From contig JBGUEO010000008.1 in the NCBI GenBank assembly GCA_041821315.1, positions 1 through 64,000 on the forward strand: DNA of 64,000 bases, in the 5' to 3' direction. Below are positions 34,148 through 40,436 of the stretch, piece after piece. The notes under the pieces were generated by a model. That model did no database searches, had not been told where the DNA came from, and saw only the letters and a program-made list of their open reading frames with translations. The translations under genes were made by a program, and so were the position numbers. The DNA comes from DIGJ01 sp041821315 (GTDB taxonomy: Bacteria > Bacillota > Clostridia > Lachnospirales > Lachnospiraceae). Numbering within the stretch: the stretch's first letter is position 1; each line of letters starts with the position of its first letter.

Positions 34148-34306
34148 TCATTTTTTTTCATTTGATTTCATATTTTCTTGTAGCCACTTTATGGAGTCCT
34201 CAAACTTACACTCCCCTATTAATTTAATTGCATGGTTTTCAATCTCATTTCTAAAATCAAGCTCTGTTTGTAGTTTTTCAAGCTCCCTTATCCTTGCATC
34301 CCACAT
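34148..34306 (-). CDS. Very small coiled-coil phage protein (52 aa)
   Basis: ATG 34306 follows AAGGAGATTCTCT and gives MWDARIRELEKLQTELDFRN, ending N-M-K-S-N-E-K-K at TGA 34148. Helical, charged. Function unknown. Confidence 0.55.
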   Translation of the reverse strand: MWDARIRELEKLQTELDFRNEIENHAIKLIGECKFEDSIKWLQENMKSNEKK

Positions 34307-34340
34307 AGAGAATCTCCTTTTCCATTTTCTATCTTTACTT

Positions 34341-34404
34341 TCTATTGTTTTTTCCCATATTTCTCCTATAATTTAAGTACAGGCACTGGCATGCCAAGTA
34401 CATA
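34341..34404 (+). promoter_or_regulatory. Promoter/operator repeat copy 1
   Basis: A -35-like TTGTTT (34345-34350), 16 nt, and a perfect TATAAT (34367-34372), followed by a downstream block that holds the palindrome TGGCATGCCA (34387-34396) between two GTAC boxes. A second copy starts at 34921 and is nearly identical over 64-65 bp. Each copy stands before a short rightward gene, opposite to the early operon. The palindrome lies just downstream of the expected start of transcription, a usual place for a repressor. Confidence 0.7.
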
Positions 34405-34427
34405 CATAGGAAAGGAGTAATATTACT

Positions 34428-34697
34428 ATGGGACATTTACCTATTCCTGCCGAACAATATTTTAAAGATTTTTCATTTGAATTAGAAACTTATACAATCA
34501 ATAGAAATTCTATTAATTGCGGTTCGGCTCTCGGTCTTCTTGGAAATGATGAAGACGGTAAACATATAGCTTTTTTGTTAGGTTGCGACATAACGCCTGG
34601 GGACGTTTTAATCTGTGATAGCCGTTCTTATGTTATTTCCAGTGTTGTATATGATAAGTACAGCGGTCAACCCGAATTATTAAAAGCTCTTTATTAG
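34428..34697 (+). CDS. Small rightward phage protein, unknown (89 aa)
   Basis: The 89-residue protein (MGHLPIPAEQYFKDFSFELE) is one of the few rightward genes in this region. It ends D-ITPGDVLICDSRSYVISSVVYD, a beta-rich, OB- or SH3-like stretch. AAAGGAGTAATATTACT leads into the ATG. It is controlled by promoter/operator repeat 1. Function unknown; an accessory (moron) role is likely from its orientation. Confidence 0.7.
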   Translation: MGHLPIPAEQYFKDFSFELETYTINRNSINCGSALGLLGNDEDGKHIAFLLGCDITPGDVLICDSRSYVISSVVYDKYSGQPELLKALY

Positions 34698-34895
34698 TTT
34701 TTCTGCTGCTTCTAAGTAAAATTGATGTGAATTCATTGCATAGGATGATAGCAATTCATTTAAATCTTCTTTGTTGCATTTATTTACTTCAAAGCTAATG
34801 ATTAACTTCATATGTGTCCCCTTTTTTAGGGTTGTTTCAAACTCTCTTGTACAGGTGTCTGATTCTGACACCTGTATTTCTTTTTCTGCTAACAT
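34680..34895 (-). CDS. Small phage protein, unknown (71 aa)
   Basis: ATG 34895 follows AAGAGGAATTCAC; it encodes MLAEKEIQVSESDTCTREFE and K-LIISFEVNKCNKEDLNELLSS. Its 3' end overlaps the convergent rightward gene 34428-34697 by 18 nt. Function unknown. Confidence 0.55.
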   Translation of the reverse strand: MLAEKEIQVSESDTCTREFETTLKKGTHMKLIISFEVNKCNKEDLNELLSSYAMNSHQFYLEAAEKLIKSF

Positions 34896-34920
34896 GTGAA
34901 TTCCTCTTTTCATTGTACGT

Positions 34921-34985
34921 TCTATTGTTCTTTTTCCATTTTTCTCCTATAATTTAAGTACAGGCACTGGCATGCCAAGTACATA
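34921..34985 (+). promoter_or_regulatory. Promoter/operator repeat copy 2
   Basis: The second copy of the repeat at 34341: TTGTTC (34925-34930), 17 nt, TATAAT (34948-34953) and the same palindrome TGGCATGCCA (34968-34977) with flanking GTAC boxes. It stands before the short rightward gene at 35003. Confidence 0.7.
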
Positions 34986-35002
34986 GAAAAGGAGTATATT
35001 AA

Positions 35003-35146
35003 ATGGCTGAAAATTATAATAGTGATAATGTTGGATATTGTGATTATGCCGCAAATCAAGTAACTGTAATTTATACAAAGAATTTCCTATTGGTTATCAA
35101 AAGACTTATCCTTTATAAAAAAATCATGAGAACCAACAAAATTTAG
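35003..35146 (+). CDS. Very short rightward gene (47 aa), perhaps truncated
   Basis: ATG 35003 follows AAAAGGAGTATATTAA and reads MAENYNSDNVGYCDYAANQV, then T-V-I-YTKNFLLVIKRLILYKK before the stop at 35146. The 3' half runs antisense into the end of the 106-residue gene 35087-35407, which suggests the frame has been cut by rearrangement and the natural end is lost. The strong promoter and ribosome binding site nevertheless indicate expression. Confidence 0.5.
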   Translation: MAENYNSDNVGYCDYAANQVTVIYTKNFLLVIKRLILYKKIMRTNKI

Positions 35147-35407
35147 ACTCTTAGGTTCATAAAACCAAGACCAAGGCTCAGGTAAAAGCGGTACTGCTCC
35201 TGTTTCTAAGTTCATCTCACATTGGATTTGAAGTTCAAGAATTGGTACCCTTTTTTCTTGAGAATTTTGTTCAACCTTATACCCAACTACTCCATTCACT
35301 TTTCTTCCATCAATATAAATTTGCGCCTTTCCGTTAATTGCTTTCTTAATTTCAACTTGTGCTAACCAAGTGTCATTCTTTGTTTTTTCTTTATTCTTTC
35401 TACTCAT
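35087..35407 (-). CDS. Phage protein, unknown (106 aa)
   Basis: The 106-residue protein (MSRKNKEKTKNDTWLAQVEI) has a beta-rich body: N-GKAQIYIDGRKVNGVVGYKV, V-PILELQIQCEMNLETG. TGGGAGGAAAAG-like site before the ATG. Function unknown. Confidence 0.6.
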   Translation of the reverse strand: MSRKNKEKTKNDTWLAQVEIKKAINGKAQIYIDGRKVNGVVGYKVEQNSQEKRVPILELQIQCEMNLETGAVPLLPEPWSWFYEPKSLNFVGSHDFFIKDKSFDNQ

Positions 35408-35441
35408 CTTTTCCTCCTTTCTCCGTTCCTCTTAACATCAA

Positions 35442-35600
35442 TTAAGCTGATTTACGATCCATTTCGTCTCTTGCCTTAAGTACACTTGCGTTGCTCCTTA
35501 TAAGAATTAAGCTTTCTATGTCTAATTGCTTTAGAATTTCAATCGTCTCTCTAGTTGCTTTTTCTTTTTCCGGGGCCATTTTTTGTTTTTTCCCTTTCAT
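35442..35600 (-). CDS. First leftward early gene, very small (52 aa)
   Basis: ATG 35600 follows CGGAGGTGAGTCAT and gives MKGKKQKMAPEKEKATRETI, then L-K-QLDIESLILIRSNASVLKA. It is the first gene after the leftward early promoter. The position is that of a Cro-like gene, but no helix-turn-helix is evident; it may be a short helical protein. Confidence 0.6.
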   Translation of the reverse strand: MKGKKQKMAPEKEKATRETIEILKQLDIESLILIRSNASVLKARDEMDRKSA

Positions 35601-35651
35601 ATGACTCACCTCCGTTCCTTATGTTGCATTGCGATGCTTATTTGTATCTTA

Positions 35652-35721
35652 TGAGACTATAATACAACCACAACGAGACGCTGTCAATACTTTTTTTTAT
35701 TTTTTTGTTGACATCGAGACG
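35652..35721. promoter_or_regulatory. Operator region with repeated CGAGACG motif
   Basis: CGAGACG occurs at 35674-35680 (within the leftward spacer) and 35715-35721 (within the rightward spacer), and a related TGAGACT at 35652-35658 by the leftward -10. These are the likely binding sites of the repressor encoded at 35759. Confidence 0.6.
35659..35687 (-). promoter_or_regulatory. Leftward early promoter
   Basis: On the minus strand: TTGACA (35687-35682), 17 nt spacer, TATTAT (35664-35659). It faces the early operon. The spacer contains the CGAGACG motif. Confidence 0.8.
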
Positions 35722-35736
35722 TTTGTGCTTTAATAT
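35708..35736 (+). promoter_or_regulatory. Promoter for repressor gene
   Basis: TTGACA (35708-35713), 17 nt spacer with CGAGACG, TAATAT (35731-35736), then AAAGGAGGAAGT and the repressor start at 35759. A repressor site in its own spacer implies autoregulation. Confidence 0.8.
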
Positions 35737-35758
35737 TCAACTATAGAAAGGAGGAAGT

Positions 35759-36151
35759 ATGAACGAACGAATTAAAGAACTTAGAAAAATCGTAGGTATG
35801 ACTCAAGAAATATTTGCAAAACAACTTGGACTTGCTAGGAACTCCATAGCTAGTTATGAAAGTGGTTCTCGCACTCCTATGGATTCTATCATCTTATCTA
35901 TTTGTCGTGAATTCAAGGTAAACGAAGAATGGATCCGTTATGGAACTGGTGATATGTTTAAAGAAGTTCTTCCAGAGGATGAAACTGCTGCTTTAGTCTC
36001 AGAACTATTGGAGAAAGATAATCCTTTCTATGACATCATCAAAGAAATTATGCATACTTATGGGCAGTGCAGTGAAAAGTCTCAAGAAGTTATTGATGAT
36101 TTTAGCAAGCAGTTGTTGATAAATCTAAAAAAAAGAGAAAGAGAAGACTAA
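35759..36151 (+). CDS. XRE-family phage repressor (CI-like)
   Basis: The 130-residue protein begins MNERIKELRKIVGMTQEIFA with an HTH_3 domain at residues ~5-60 (Q-LGLARNSIASYESGSRTPMD). The following I-C-R-EFKVNEEWIRYGTGDMF is typical of short phage repressors that lack a peptidase domain. There is no visible LexA-like Ser-Lys dyad, so induction is not by simple self-cleavage. It lies between divergent promoters and is the probable lysogeny repressor. AAAGGAGGAAGT leads to ATG 35759. Confidence 0.9.
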   Translation: MNERIKELRKIVGMTQEIFAKQLGLARNSIASYESGSRTPMDSIILSICREFKVNEEWIRYGTGDMFKEVLPEDETAALVSELLEKDNPFYDIIKEIMHTYGQCSEKSQEVIDDFSKQLLINLKKRERED

Positions 36152-36173
36152 TTGCCTTCTCTTTCTCTTTTTT
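36129..36173 (+). terminator. Strong terminator after repressor (bidirectional)
   Basis: A perfect 18-bp stem (36129-36146 paired with 36156-36173, rich in A/G and T/C) with a 9-nt loop at the 3' end of the repressor gene. Its stem includes the last codons of the repressor. It also reads as a terminator on the minus strand, after the small gene 36172-36300. Confidence 0.85.
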
Positions 36174-36300
36174 ATATTTCTCTATTATGTTTTTTCATTA
36201 TTGTGTATATTTGTTTGATAAACGTATCATCTCGCTTATCCATCGACTTTGTCATTTCAATAATCTCCCTTATATATTTTTCTCTTTCCTCATCTGTCAT
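36172..36300 (-). CDS. Very small leftward protein (42 aa)
   Basis: ATG 36300 follows AAGGGTGAGTTAT and gives MTDEEREKYIREIIEMTKSM, then D-K-R-D-DTFIKQIYTIMKKHNREI to TAA 36172. Helical, charged; close to the second XRE gene and convergent with the repressor. Function unknown. Confidence 0.5.
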   Translation of the reverse strand: MTDEEREKYIREIIEMTKSMDKRDDTFIKQIYTIMKKHNREI

Positions 36301-36417
36301 ATAACTCACCCTTATTTTTATTTTTTGTATGAATTAAATATTGTTAAAATGTTCATATTAAAATTTTCAATCCCCCCTTTTCATCCATTATACTACTTTT
36401 TTTTTATATGAAAACAA

Positions 36418-36457
36418 TTGGAATAATATTTCCAGAATATTGGAAATATTGCTCCAA
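36418..36457. promoter_or_regulatory. 40-bp near-perfect palindrome (candidate operator)
   Basis: Reads TTGGA-x-x-AATATTTCCA-GAATA-TTGGAAATATT-x-x-TCCAA; the halves match at 18 of 20 positions. The inner part (TTTCCA, 6 nt, TGGAAA) is the most regular. It lies downstream of the small XRE gene and upstream of the 42-residue gene, and is a likely binding site for a dimer or tetramer, probably the XRE protein. Confidence 0.6.
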
Positions 36458-36491
36458 TTATACAAATTAACCTCTATTTATGTTATACTAA

Positions 36492-36689
36492 TTATTTATA
36501 CTCTGACTCAAAAAGTGCGGTTATCCTCGTATTAAGAGCTTTTGCTATCGCTTCTAGCTGGATTATCGTTGGTATTGTTTTTCCATTTTCTATATTATTC
36601 AAAGTGCTATGACCAATACCCGTCAATTTTTCCAACTCAGGCAAACTAATATTCTTGTCATTTCGCGCCTGCCAAGTCAGTATTTCCAT
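36492..36689 (-). CDS. Small XRE-family regulator (65 aa)
   Basis: The start is ATG 36689 after GGAGGATACAAG; the longer frame has no site. Residues 5-60 form an HTH_3 domain: W-Q-ARNDKNISLPELEKLTGIGHSTLNNIENGKTIPT, L-E-AIAKALN. It is only a DNA-binding domain, the size of a Cro-like or anti-repressor partner. It has an inverted repeat over its ribosome binding site and a palindrome beyond its 3' end. Confidence 0.85.
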   Translation of the reverse strand: MEILTWQARNDKNISLPELEKLTGIGHSTLNNIENGKTIPTIIQLEAIAKALNTRITALFESEYK

Positions 36690-36690
36690 C

Positions 36691-36716
36691 TTGTATCCTC
36701 CAAATTTAGGATACAA
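36691..36716 (-). promoter_or_regulatory. Inverted repeat over ribosome binding site of small XRE gene
   Basis: Arms TTGTATCC and GGATACAA are separated by 10 nt. The left arm covers the GGAT part of the ribosome binding site of the XRE gene, so it could be an autoregulatory operator or an RNA hairpin that hides the site. Confidence 0.55.
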
Positions 36717-36819
36717 AATATATATCTTTTTGTCTTGTGGATTATTTTTCCATTTTTTCATTTAACTTTCTATAAAGTTGTGCTAAAATTATTACAAAAT
36801 TACTTAGGAGGAGTATTAA

Positions 36820-37491
36820 ATGAAACAATTCTTTTTTCCAATTTTACTATGTTCTGCCGTTATGTTACTGACATCGTGTGGGGTTTCAAATGAAGCCTAC
36901 AATGCCGTAGTTGCTGAACGTGATAGTTTACAAACACAATATCAAGATTTAAATAATGACTATACTGCATTGAAAAAAGTAAATCAAGAATATGAGGAAA
37001 TTATTGAACCTTATAAGGATTTAACAGAAGCCGAAATACTAGAAAATACAAATAAGGCAAATCTAAAAGCAAAGAAAGATAAGCTTAAGCTGGAAGAGTT
37101 GAATACAAAAGAAGCTGCTGAAAAAGCTGCTGAAAAAAAAGCTGAAAAAAAAGAAAAAGAAAAAGAAGAAAAGAAAGGTTATGATACTGATATTACATAT
37201 GATCAAATAGCTAGAACTCCGGACGATTATCTTGATAAAAAAGTTAAATTCAGTGGAATAGTCCTTCAAGTGATGGAAGGAACGAATTCTACTCAAATAC
37301 GTTTAGCAATTGATAAAGATTATGATCAAGTTATCTATTGTGAATACGCAAGCGATATTGTAAAATCAAGAATACTAGACGATGATATAATCACTCTTTA
37401 TGGTGTTTCAAAAGGTTTATTAAGTTATAAATCAACTTTAGGTGGAACTATAACTATACCATCGGTACTTATTGATAAGATTGACCAATAA
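36820..37491 (+). CDS. Prophage lipoprotein with coiled coil and OB-like domain
   Basis: The 223-residue protein begins MKQFFFPILLCSAVMLLTSC; the signal peptide ends at a lipobox L-T-S-C (Cys20). A coiled coil follows at residues ~30-120, ending in a Lys/Glu run, then an OB-like domain (V-K-FSGIVLQVMEGTNSTQIRLAI, Y-D-QVIYCEYASDIVKS). It would be anchored to the outer face of the membrane. Rightward orientation next to the repressor suggests expression in the lysogen, perhaps as superinfection exclusion or another conversion function; this is inference. AGGAGGAGTATTAA precedes the ATG. Confidence 0.85.
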   Translation: MKQFFFPILLCSAVMLLTSCGVSNEAYNAVVAERDSLQTQYQDLNNDYTALKKVNQEYEEIIEPYKDLTEAEILENTNKANLKAKKDKLKLEELNTKEAAEKAAEKKAEKKEKEKEEKKGYDTDITYDQIARTPDDYLDKKVKFSGIVLQVMEGTNSTQIRLAIDKDYDQVIYCEYASDIVKSRILDDDIITLYGVSKGLLSYKSTLGGTITIPSVLIDKIDQ

Positions 37492-37503
37492 ATAATTATA
37501 TAT

Positions 37504-37537
37504 AAAGCGCCGGCACATATTTTGTTGCCGGCGCTTT
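37504..37537 (+). terminator. Rho-independent terminator after lipoprotein gene
   Basis: A 12-bp stem (AAAGCGCCGGCA paired with TGCCGGCGCTTT) with a 10-nt loop, followed by a T-rich stretch. Confidence 0.85.
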
Positions 37538-37615
37538 CCTTTCATTTTATACTTTCACTATTTCTTTTTGCAAAAAATGATGGTAAAATATACTTCAATA
37601 AGGGGGAATTTTATT

Positions 37616-38512
37616 ATGCGGAACGATGAATTTGAGAAAAAAGTAAATGCTATATCAAAACGTCATCTACCAAGTTTACTATCTTCTGATGCTGAAAACA
37701 GCTATACAGAATCTTTATTTGAATCCATTAAGCATTTTAATGAATATGATCAAGAATTTTGGTTTGCAAGAGAATTGCAAGATACTTTAGAATATTCTGA
37801 ATGGCGTAATTTTAATAAGGTAATTGATAAAGCAATAATATCTTGTAATAATAGCAATAATGTTTCTACTGAACATTTTGTTGAAGTTAACAAAACGATA
37901 GGAATGCCTAAAAATGCAGAGAAGGAAATTATGGATTATAAGCTATCTCGTTATGCCTGTTATCTAATAGTCCAAAATGGAGACTCGCGAAAGAACGTTA
38001 TTGCACTTGGTCAATCATATTTTGCTGTAAAAACACGCCAACAAGAATTAATCGATAATTACGATATTTTAAATGAAGATCAAAAACGTCTTGCAATCCG
38101 TCGCGAAATGTCAGAGCATAACAAACAGCTTGTTGCTGCTGCAAAAGAATCTGGTGTAGAATCTAACTTGGATTACGCTATATTTCAAAATTATGGATAT
38201 ATGGGATTATATGGTGGTTTAAAAGCAAAAGATATTCATTTAATGAAGGGGCTTAAAAAAAGTCAAAATATTCTAGACCATATGGGATATGAAGAACTTG
38301 CCGCTAATCTTTTTCGTGCCACTCAAGCAGAAGCCAAACTGCGTCGTGAAAATATTTCTGGTAAAGAAAATGCAAATCAAACCCACTATGATGTTGGAAA
38401 AGAAGTTCGAAACACAATAAATCGTCTTGGAGGAACTATGCCAGAAAATCTCCAAACTCCCAAAAAAAGCATAAAACAAATCGAGCACCAACAAAAAAAG
38501 ACAATTGAATAA
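37616..38512 (+). CDS. dinD: DinD-like DNA damage-inducible protein
   Basis: The 298-residue protein aligns by eye with E. coli DinD over nearly its whole length: A-RELQDTLEYSEWRNFNKVID, then MDYKLSRYACYLIVQNGDSRKNVIALGQSYFA and TRQQELID, EHNKQLVAAAKESGV, AIFQNYGYMGLYGGLKAKDIH and LGGTMPENLQTPKKSIKQIE. In E. coli DinD interacts with RecA. The start is ATG 37616 after AAGGGGGAATTTTATT. No LexA/DinR box was evident upstream. Its place before the integrase ties it to the lysogeny region. Confidence 0.9.
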   Translation: MRNDEFEKKVNAISKRHLPSLLSSDAENSYTESLFESIKHFNEYDQEFWFARELQDTLEYSEWRNFNKVIDKAIISCNNSNNVSTEHFVEVNKTIGMPKNAEKEIMDYKLSRYACYLIVQNGDSRKNVIALGQSYFAVKTRQQELIDNYDILNEDQKRLAIRREMSEHNKQLVAAAKESGVESNLDYAIFQNYGYMGLYGGLKAKDIHLMKGLKKSQNILDHMGYEELAANLFRATQAEAKLRRENISGKENANQTHYDVGKEVRNTINRLGGTMPENLQTPKKSIKQIEHQQKKTIE

Positions 38513-38551
38513 CAATTGAGTTATGCAAATACTATGAAAAGGAATGATGAT

Positions 38552-40006
38552 ATGAAAGAGACAAGACAAAACCTAAAATCTGCTTGCGCTTATATCCGTG
38601 TATCTACGGAACAGCAAGAAGAATTATCTCCAGATAGTCAAAAAAGATTATTGAAAGATTATGCTGAAAAGAATAATATAATTATTACAAAATTCTATGA
38701 AGATTTAGGTATAAGTGGTCGAAAAGCGGATAAGAGACCAGAGTTTCAAACCATGATTTCAGACTGTAAATCAAAGGATCATCCATATGATGTTATTCTC
38801 GTATGGAAATTTAGCCGATTTGCACGAAATCAAGAAGAGTCGATACTTTATAAGTCCTTGCTAAATAAAGCTAAAATTGAGGTCGTCAGCGTGTCTGAGA
38901 CGGTTCCTGACGGTATGGTTGGTGGCTTAGTGGAACGTATCTTTGAATGGATGGACGAATACTACTCTATAAATCTTTCTGGAGAAGCGAAAAGAGGTTG
39001 GGAAGAGAAAAGACTAAAAGGTGGATATCCTGCCTCCTGTCCTTATGGATATGATTATATAAAAGGTGATGTACCGGTCATAAATGAAGAGCAAATAAAG
39101 ATTGTGCGAAAAATTTTCGATATGTATCTAAAAGAAGACCGTTCTGCAGCTTATATAACAAAATGGCTTAATCAGAATGGTCATCGAACTAAATTTGATA
39201 GACCGTGGCACAACTGTTATGTAACCGATTTGCTAGTAAATCCATTCTTTGCCGGAAAAATACGTTGGAAAGCATACGATGGTAATAAACATCTAAAACC
39301 CATATCAGAATGGATTATTATGGACGGAAAGCATGAGCCTATTATAACAATGGAAGAATTTGAGCAGTCTTATCAAAAACGCCTCCGACAAGGTGCTCAT
39401 AAACGTCGTGGAGCAAACGGTTGTAAAAATTGGATTTCAGGACTTGTAAAATGTGCTCATTGCGGAGCCACCTTAATTTATTGTAAAGAATCAAAGCATA
39501 ACTATTCATACTTTCGTTGTAAGGAATACATCCGTGGTATGTGCTCTCATCCAAATTATGTGACAGAAGCAAAGCTTACACGTGATATTATAGATGGTCT
39601 AAAGAATATTTCTACACTGGATACAGATTTTTGCTTTAAGACAATACAGGAATCTCAAAGCAGTGACCTCAACTCTATAAGCAAACAAATCAGTGAAATT
39701 GATAAAAAATTGAAACGAATAAGATCAGCCTTTATAAATGGAATCGACACATTAGACGAATATAAATCTAGCAAAGAAAAACTAGAGTCTGAAAAAAATG
39801 ACTTACTCAAATATTTACAAACAAGTAATAGTCCAACAAATGAAGACAAAGAAAAAATGATTTCTAATATCGAAAATGTAATTAGTATTATTACCGATGA
39901 AGAATCCGATATGTTCAGGAAAAGCCAGGCGATACGCTCTATATGTGAAAAGATAGTATACAATAAAGAAGCTGATGAAATAGACTTCTTTTTCTATTTG
40001 TCATGA
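38552..40006 (+). CDS. Large serine recombinase (prophage integrase)
   Basis: The 484-residue protein has the resolvase catalytic domain (A-CAYIRVSTEQQEELSPDSQ, Ser18; F-YEDLGISGRKADKRPEF; V-WKFSRFARNQEES), a recombinase domain (G-YPASCPYGYDYIKG; N-PFFAGKIRWKAYDG), a zinc ribbon (V-KCAHCGATLIYCKES, FRCKEYIRGMC) and a long coiled coil (~380-470). It should integrate and excise the prophage. ATG 38552 follows AAAAGGA at 8 nt. It ends at TGA 40006, next to host sequence. Confidence 0.93.
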   Translation: MKETRQNLKSACAYIRVSTEQQEELSPDSQKRLLKDYAEKNNIIITKFYEDLGISGRKADKRPEFQTMISDCKSKDHPYDVILVWKFSRFARNQEESILYKSLLNKAKIEVVSVSETVPDGMVGGLVERIFEWMDEYYSINLSGEAKRGWEEKRLKGGYPASCPYGYDYIKGDVPVINEEQIKIVRKIFDMYLKEDRSAAYITKWLNQNGHRTKFDRPWHNCYVTDLLVNPFFAGKIRWKAYDGNKHLKPISEWIIMDGKHEPIITMEEFEQSYQKRLRQGAHKRRGANGCKNWISGLVKCAHCGATLIYCKESKHNYSYFRCKEYIRGMCSHPNYVTEAKLTRDIIDGLKNISTLDTDFCFKTIQESQSSDLNSISKQISEIDKKLKRIRSAFINGIDTLDEYKSSKEKLESEKNDLLKYLQTSNSPTNEDKEKMISNIENVISIITDEESDMFRKSQAIRSICEKIVYNKEADEIDFFFYLS

Positions 40007-40030
40007 AGTGTACCTTTTCATACTGTTCTG
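39990..40030. other. Probable right attachment site (attR)
   Basis: The integrase stop codon (40004-40006) and the start of host symporter coding sequence (from 40008) meet here. The integrase gene and its att site are adjacent in many serine-integrase phages. The core dinucleotide cannot be read without the left end. Confidence 0.6.
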
Positions 40031-40436
40031 GGATACAGTTATCATGTGTGCTATCACCGGAATTGTCATTGTTTCAAATCTTTTACATTTTCCTAATTCC
40101 ATAAAAGGAAAAAGTATCGGTGGTTTAACAAATGCTGCTTTTGAAGCACTTCCCTTTGGTTCAATACTAATCGGCATCTGCCTTATTTTATTTGCATTTG
40201 CTACCTTAATTGGCTGGTCGTATTTCGGGCAGCAAGCCTTCTTATATTTGTTTGCAAAAAAACATCTACGCATTTATCAAACAATTTACTTAGTAGCAAT
40301 ATTCTTAGGCGCCGTACTATCACTTGATCTAGTTTGGGAAATCACAGATAGTATTAACATCCTCATGGCAATACCAAATCTCATCGCTTTGTATGCATTA
40401 CGAAAGTTAATTAAACCTCCACTTAAATCCATCTAA
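40008..40436 (+). pseudogene. 3' part of interrupted AGCS sodium:amino-acid symporter
   Basis: This 142-codon stretch reads as the C-terminal part of a sodium:alanine symporter (AGCS): F-W-DTVIMCAITGIVIVSN, S-AAFEALPFG-like region, FAFATLIGWSYFGQQAFLYLF, then IYLVAIFLGAVLSLDLVWEITDSINILMAIPNLIALYALRKL, with four hydrophobic segments. It has no ribosome binding site and starts at the prophage edge. The N-terminal part is expected beyond the left end of the prophage. The convergent DJ-1 gene ends directly after it. Confidence 0.85.

Larger units (their letters stand above)
1..40006. mobile_element. Prophage, right-hand ~40 kb (left end outside the window)
   Basis: A continuous block of phage genes runs from a holin fragment at the left edge to a large serine integrase at 38552-40006. 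Order from right to left is integrase, lysogeny genes, repressor, early/replication genes, terminase, head, tail and lysis genes. Structural genes are leftward; the lysogeny genes are mainly rightward. The head genes resemble lambda and the tail genes resemble P2/Mu, so the particle should be a contractile-tailed myovirus. The right boundary is placed at the integrase stop codon because host symporter sequence resumes at once. All essential structural genes seen are intact; the one clearly disrupted gene is a DNA methyltransferase. Confidence 0.95.

Noticed and set aside
34125..34376. An 83-codon rightward frame
   Set aside because: It is antisense to the small leftward genes, low in complexity and lacks start signals; the 52-codon frame at 34148-34306 on the minus strand has them.
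34341..34985. The 64-bp twin repeat as ends of an insertion sequence
   Set aside because: They are direct, not inverted, contain promoter elements, and no transposase lies between them.
37063..37296. A Phe-rich reading frame on the minus strand
   Set aside because: It is the antisense shadow of the Lys/Glu-rich coiled coil in the lipoprotein gene and has no ribosome binding site.
37538..37615. LexA/DinR box in front of dinD
   Set aside because: No GAAC-N4-GTTC site could be found between the lipoprotein terminator and dinD. Control by SOS remains unproved.
40008..40436. An independent small membrane protein gene
   Set aside because: The sequence matches only the C-terminal part of an AGCS symporter, has no ribosome binding site and begins at the prophage edge.
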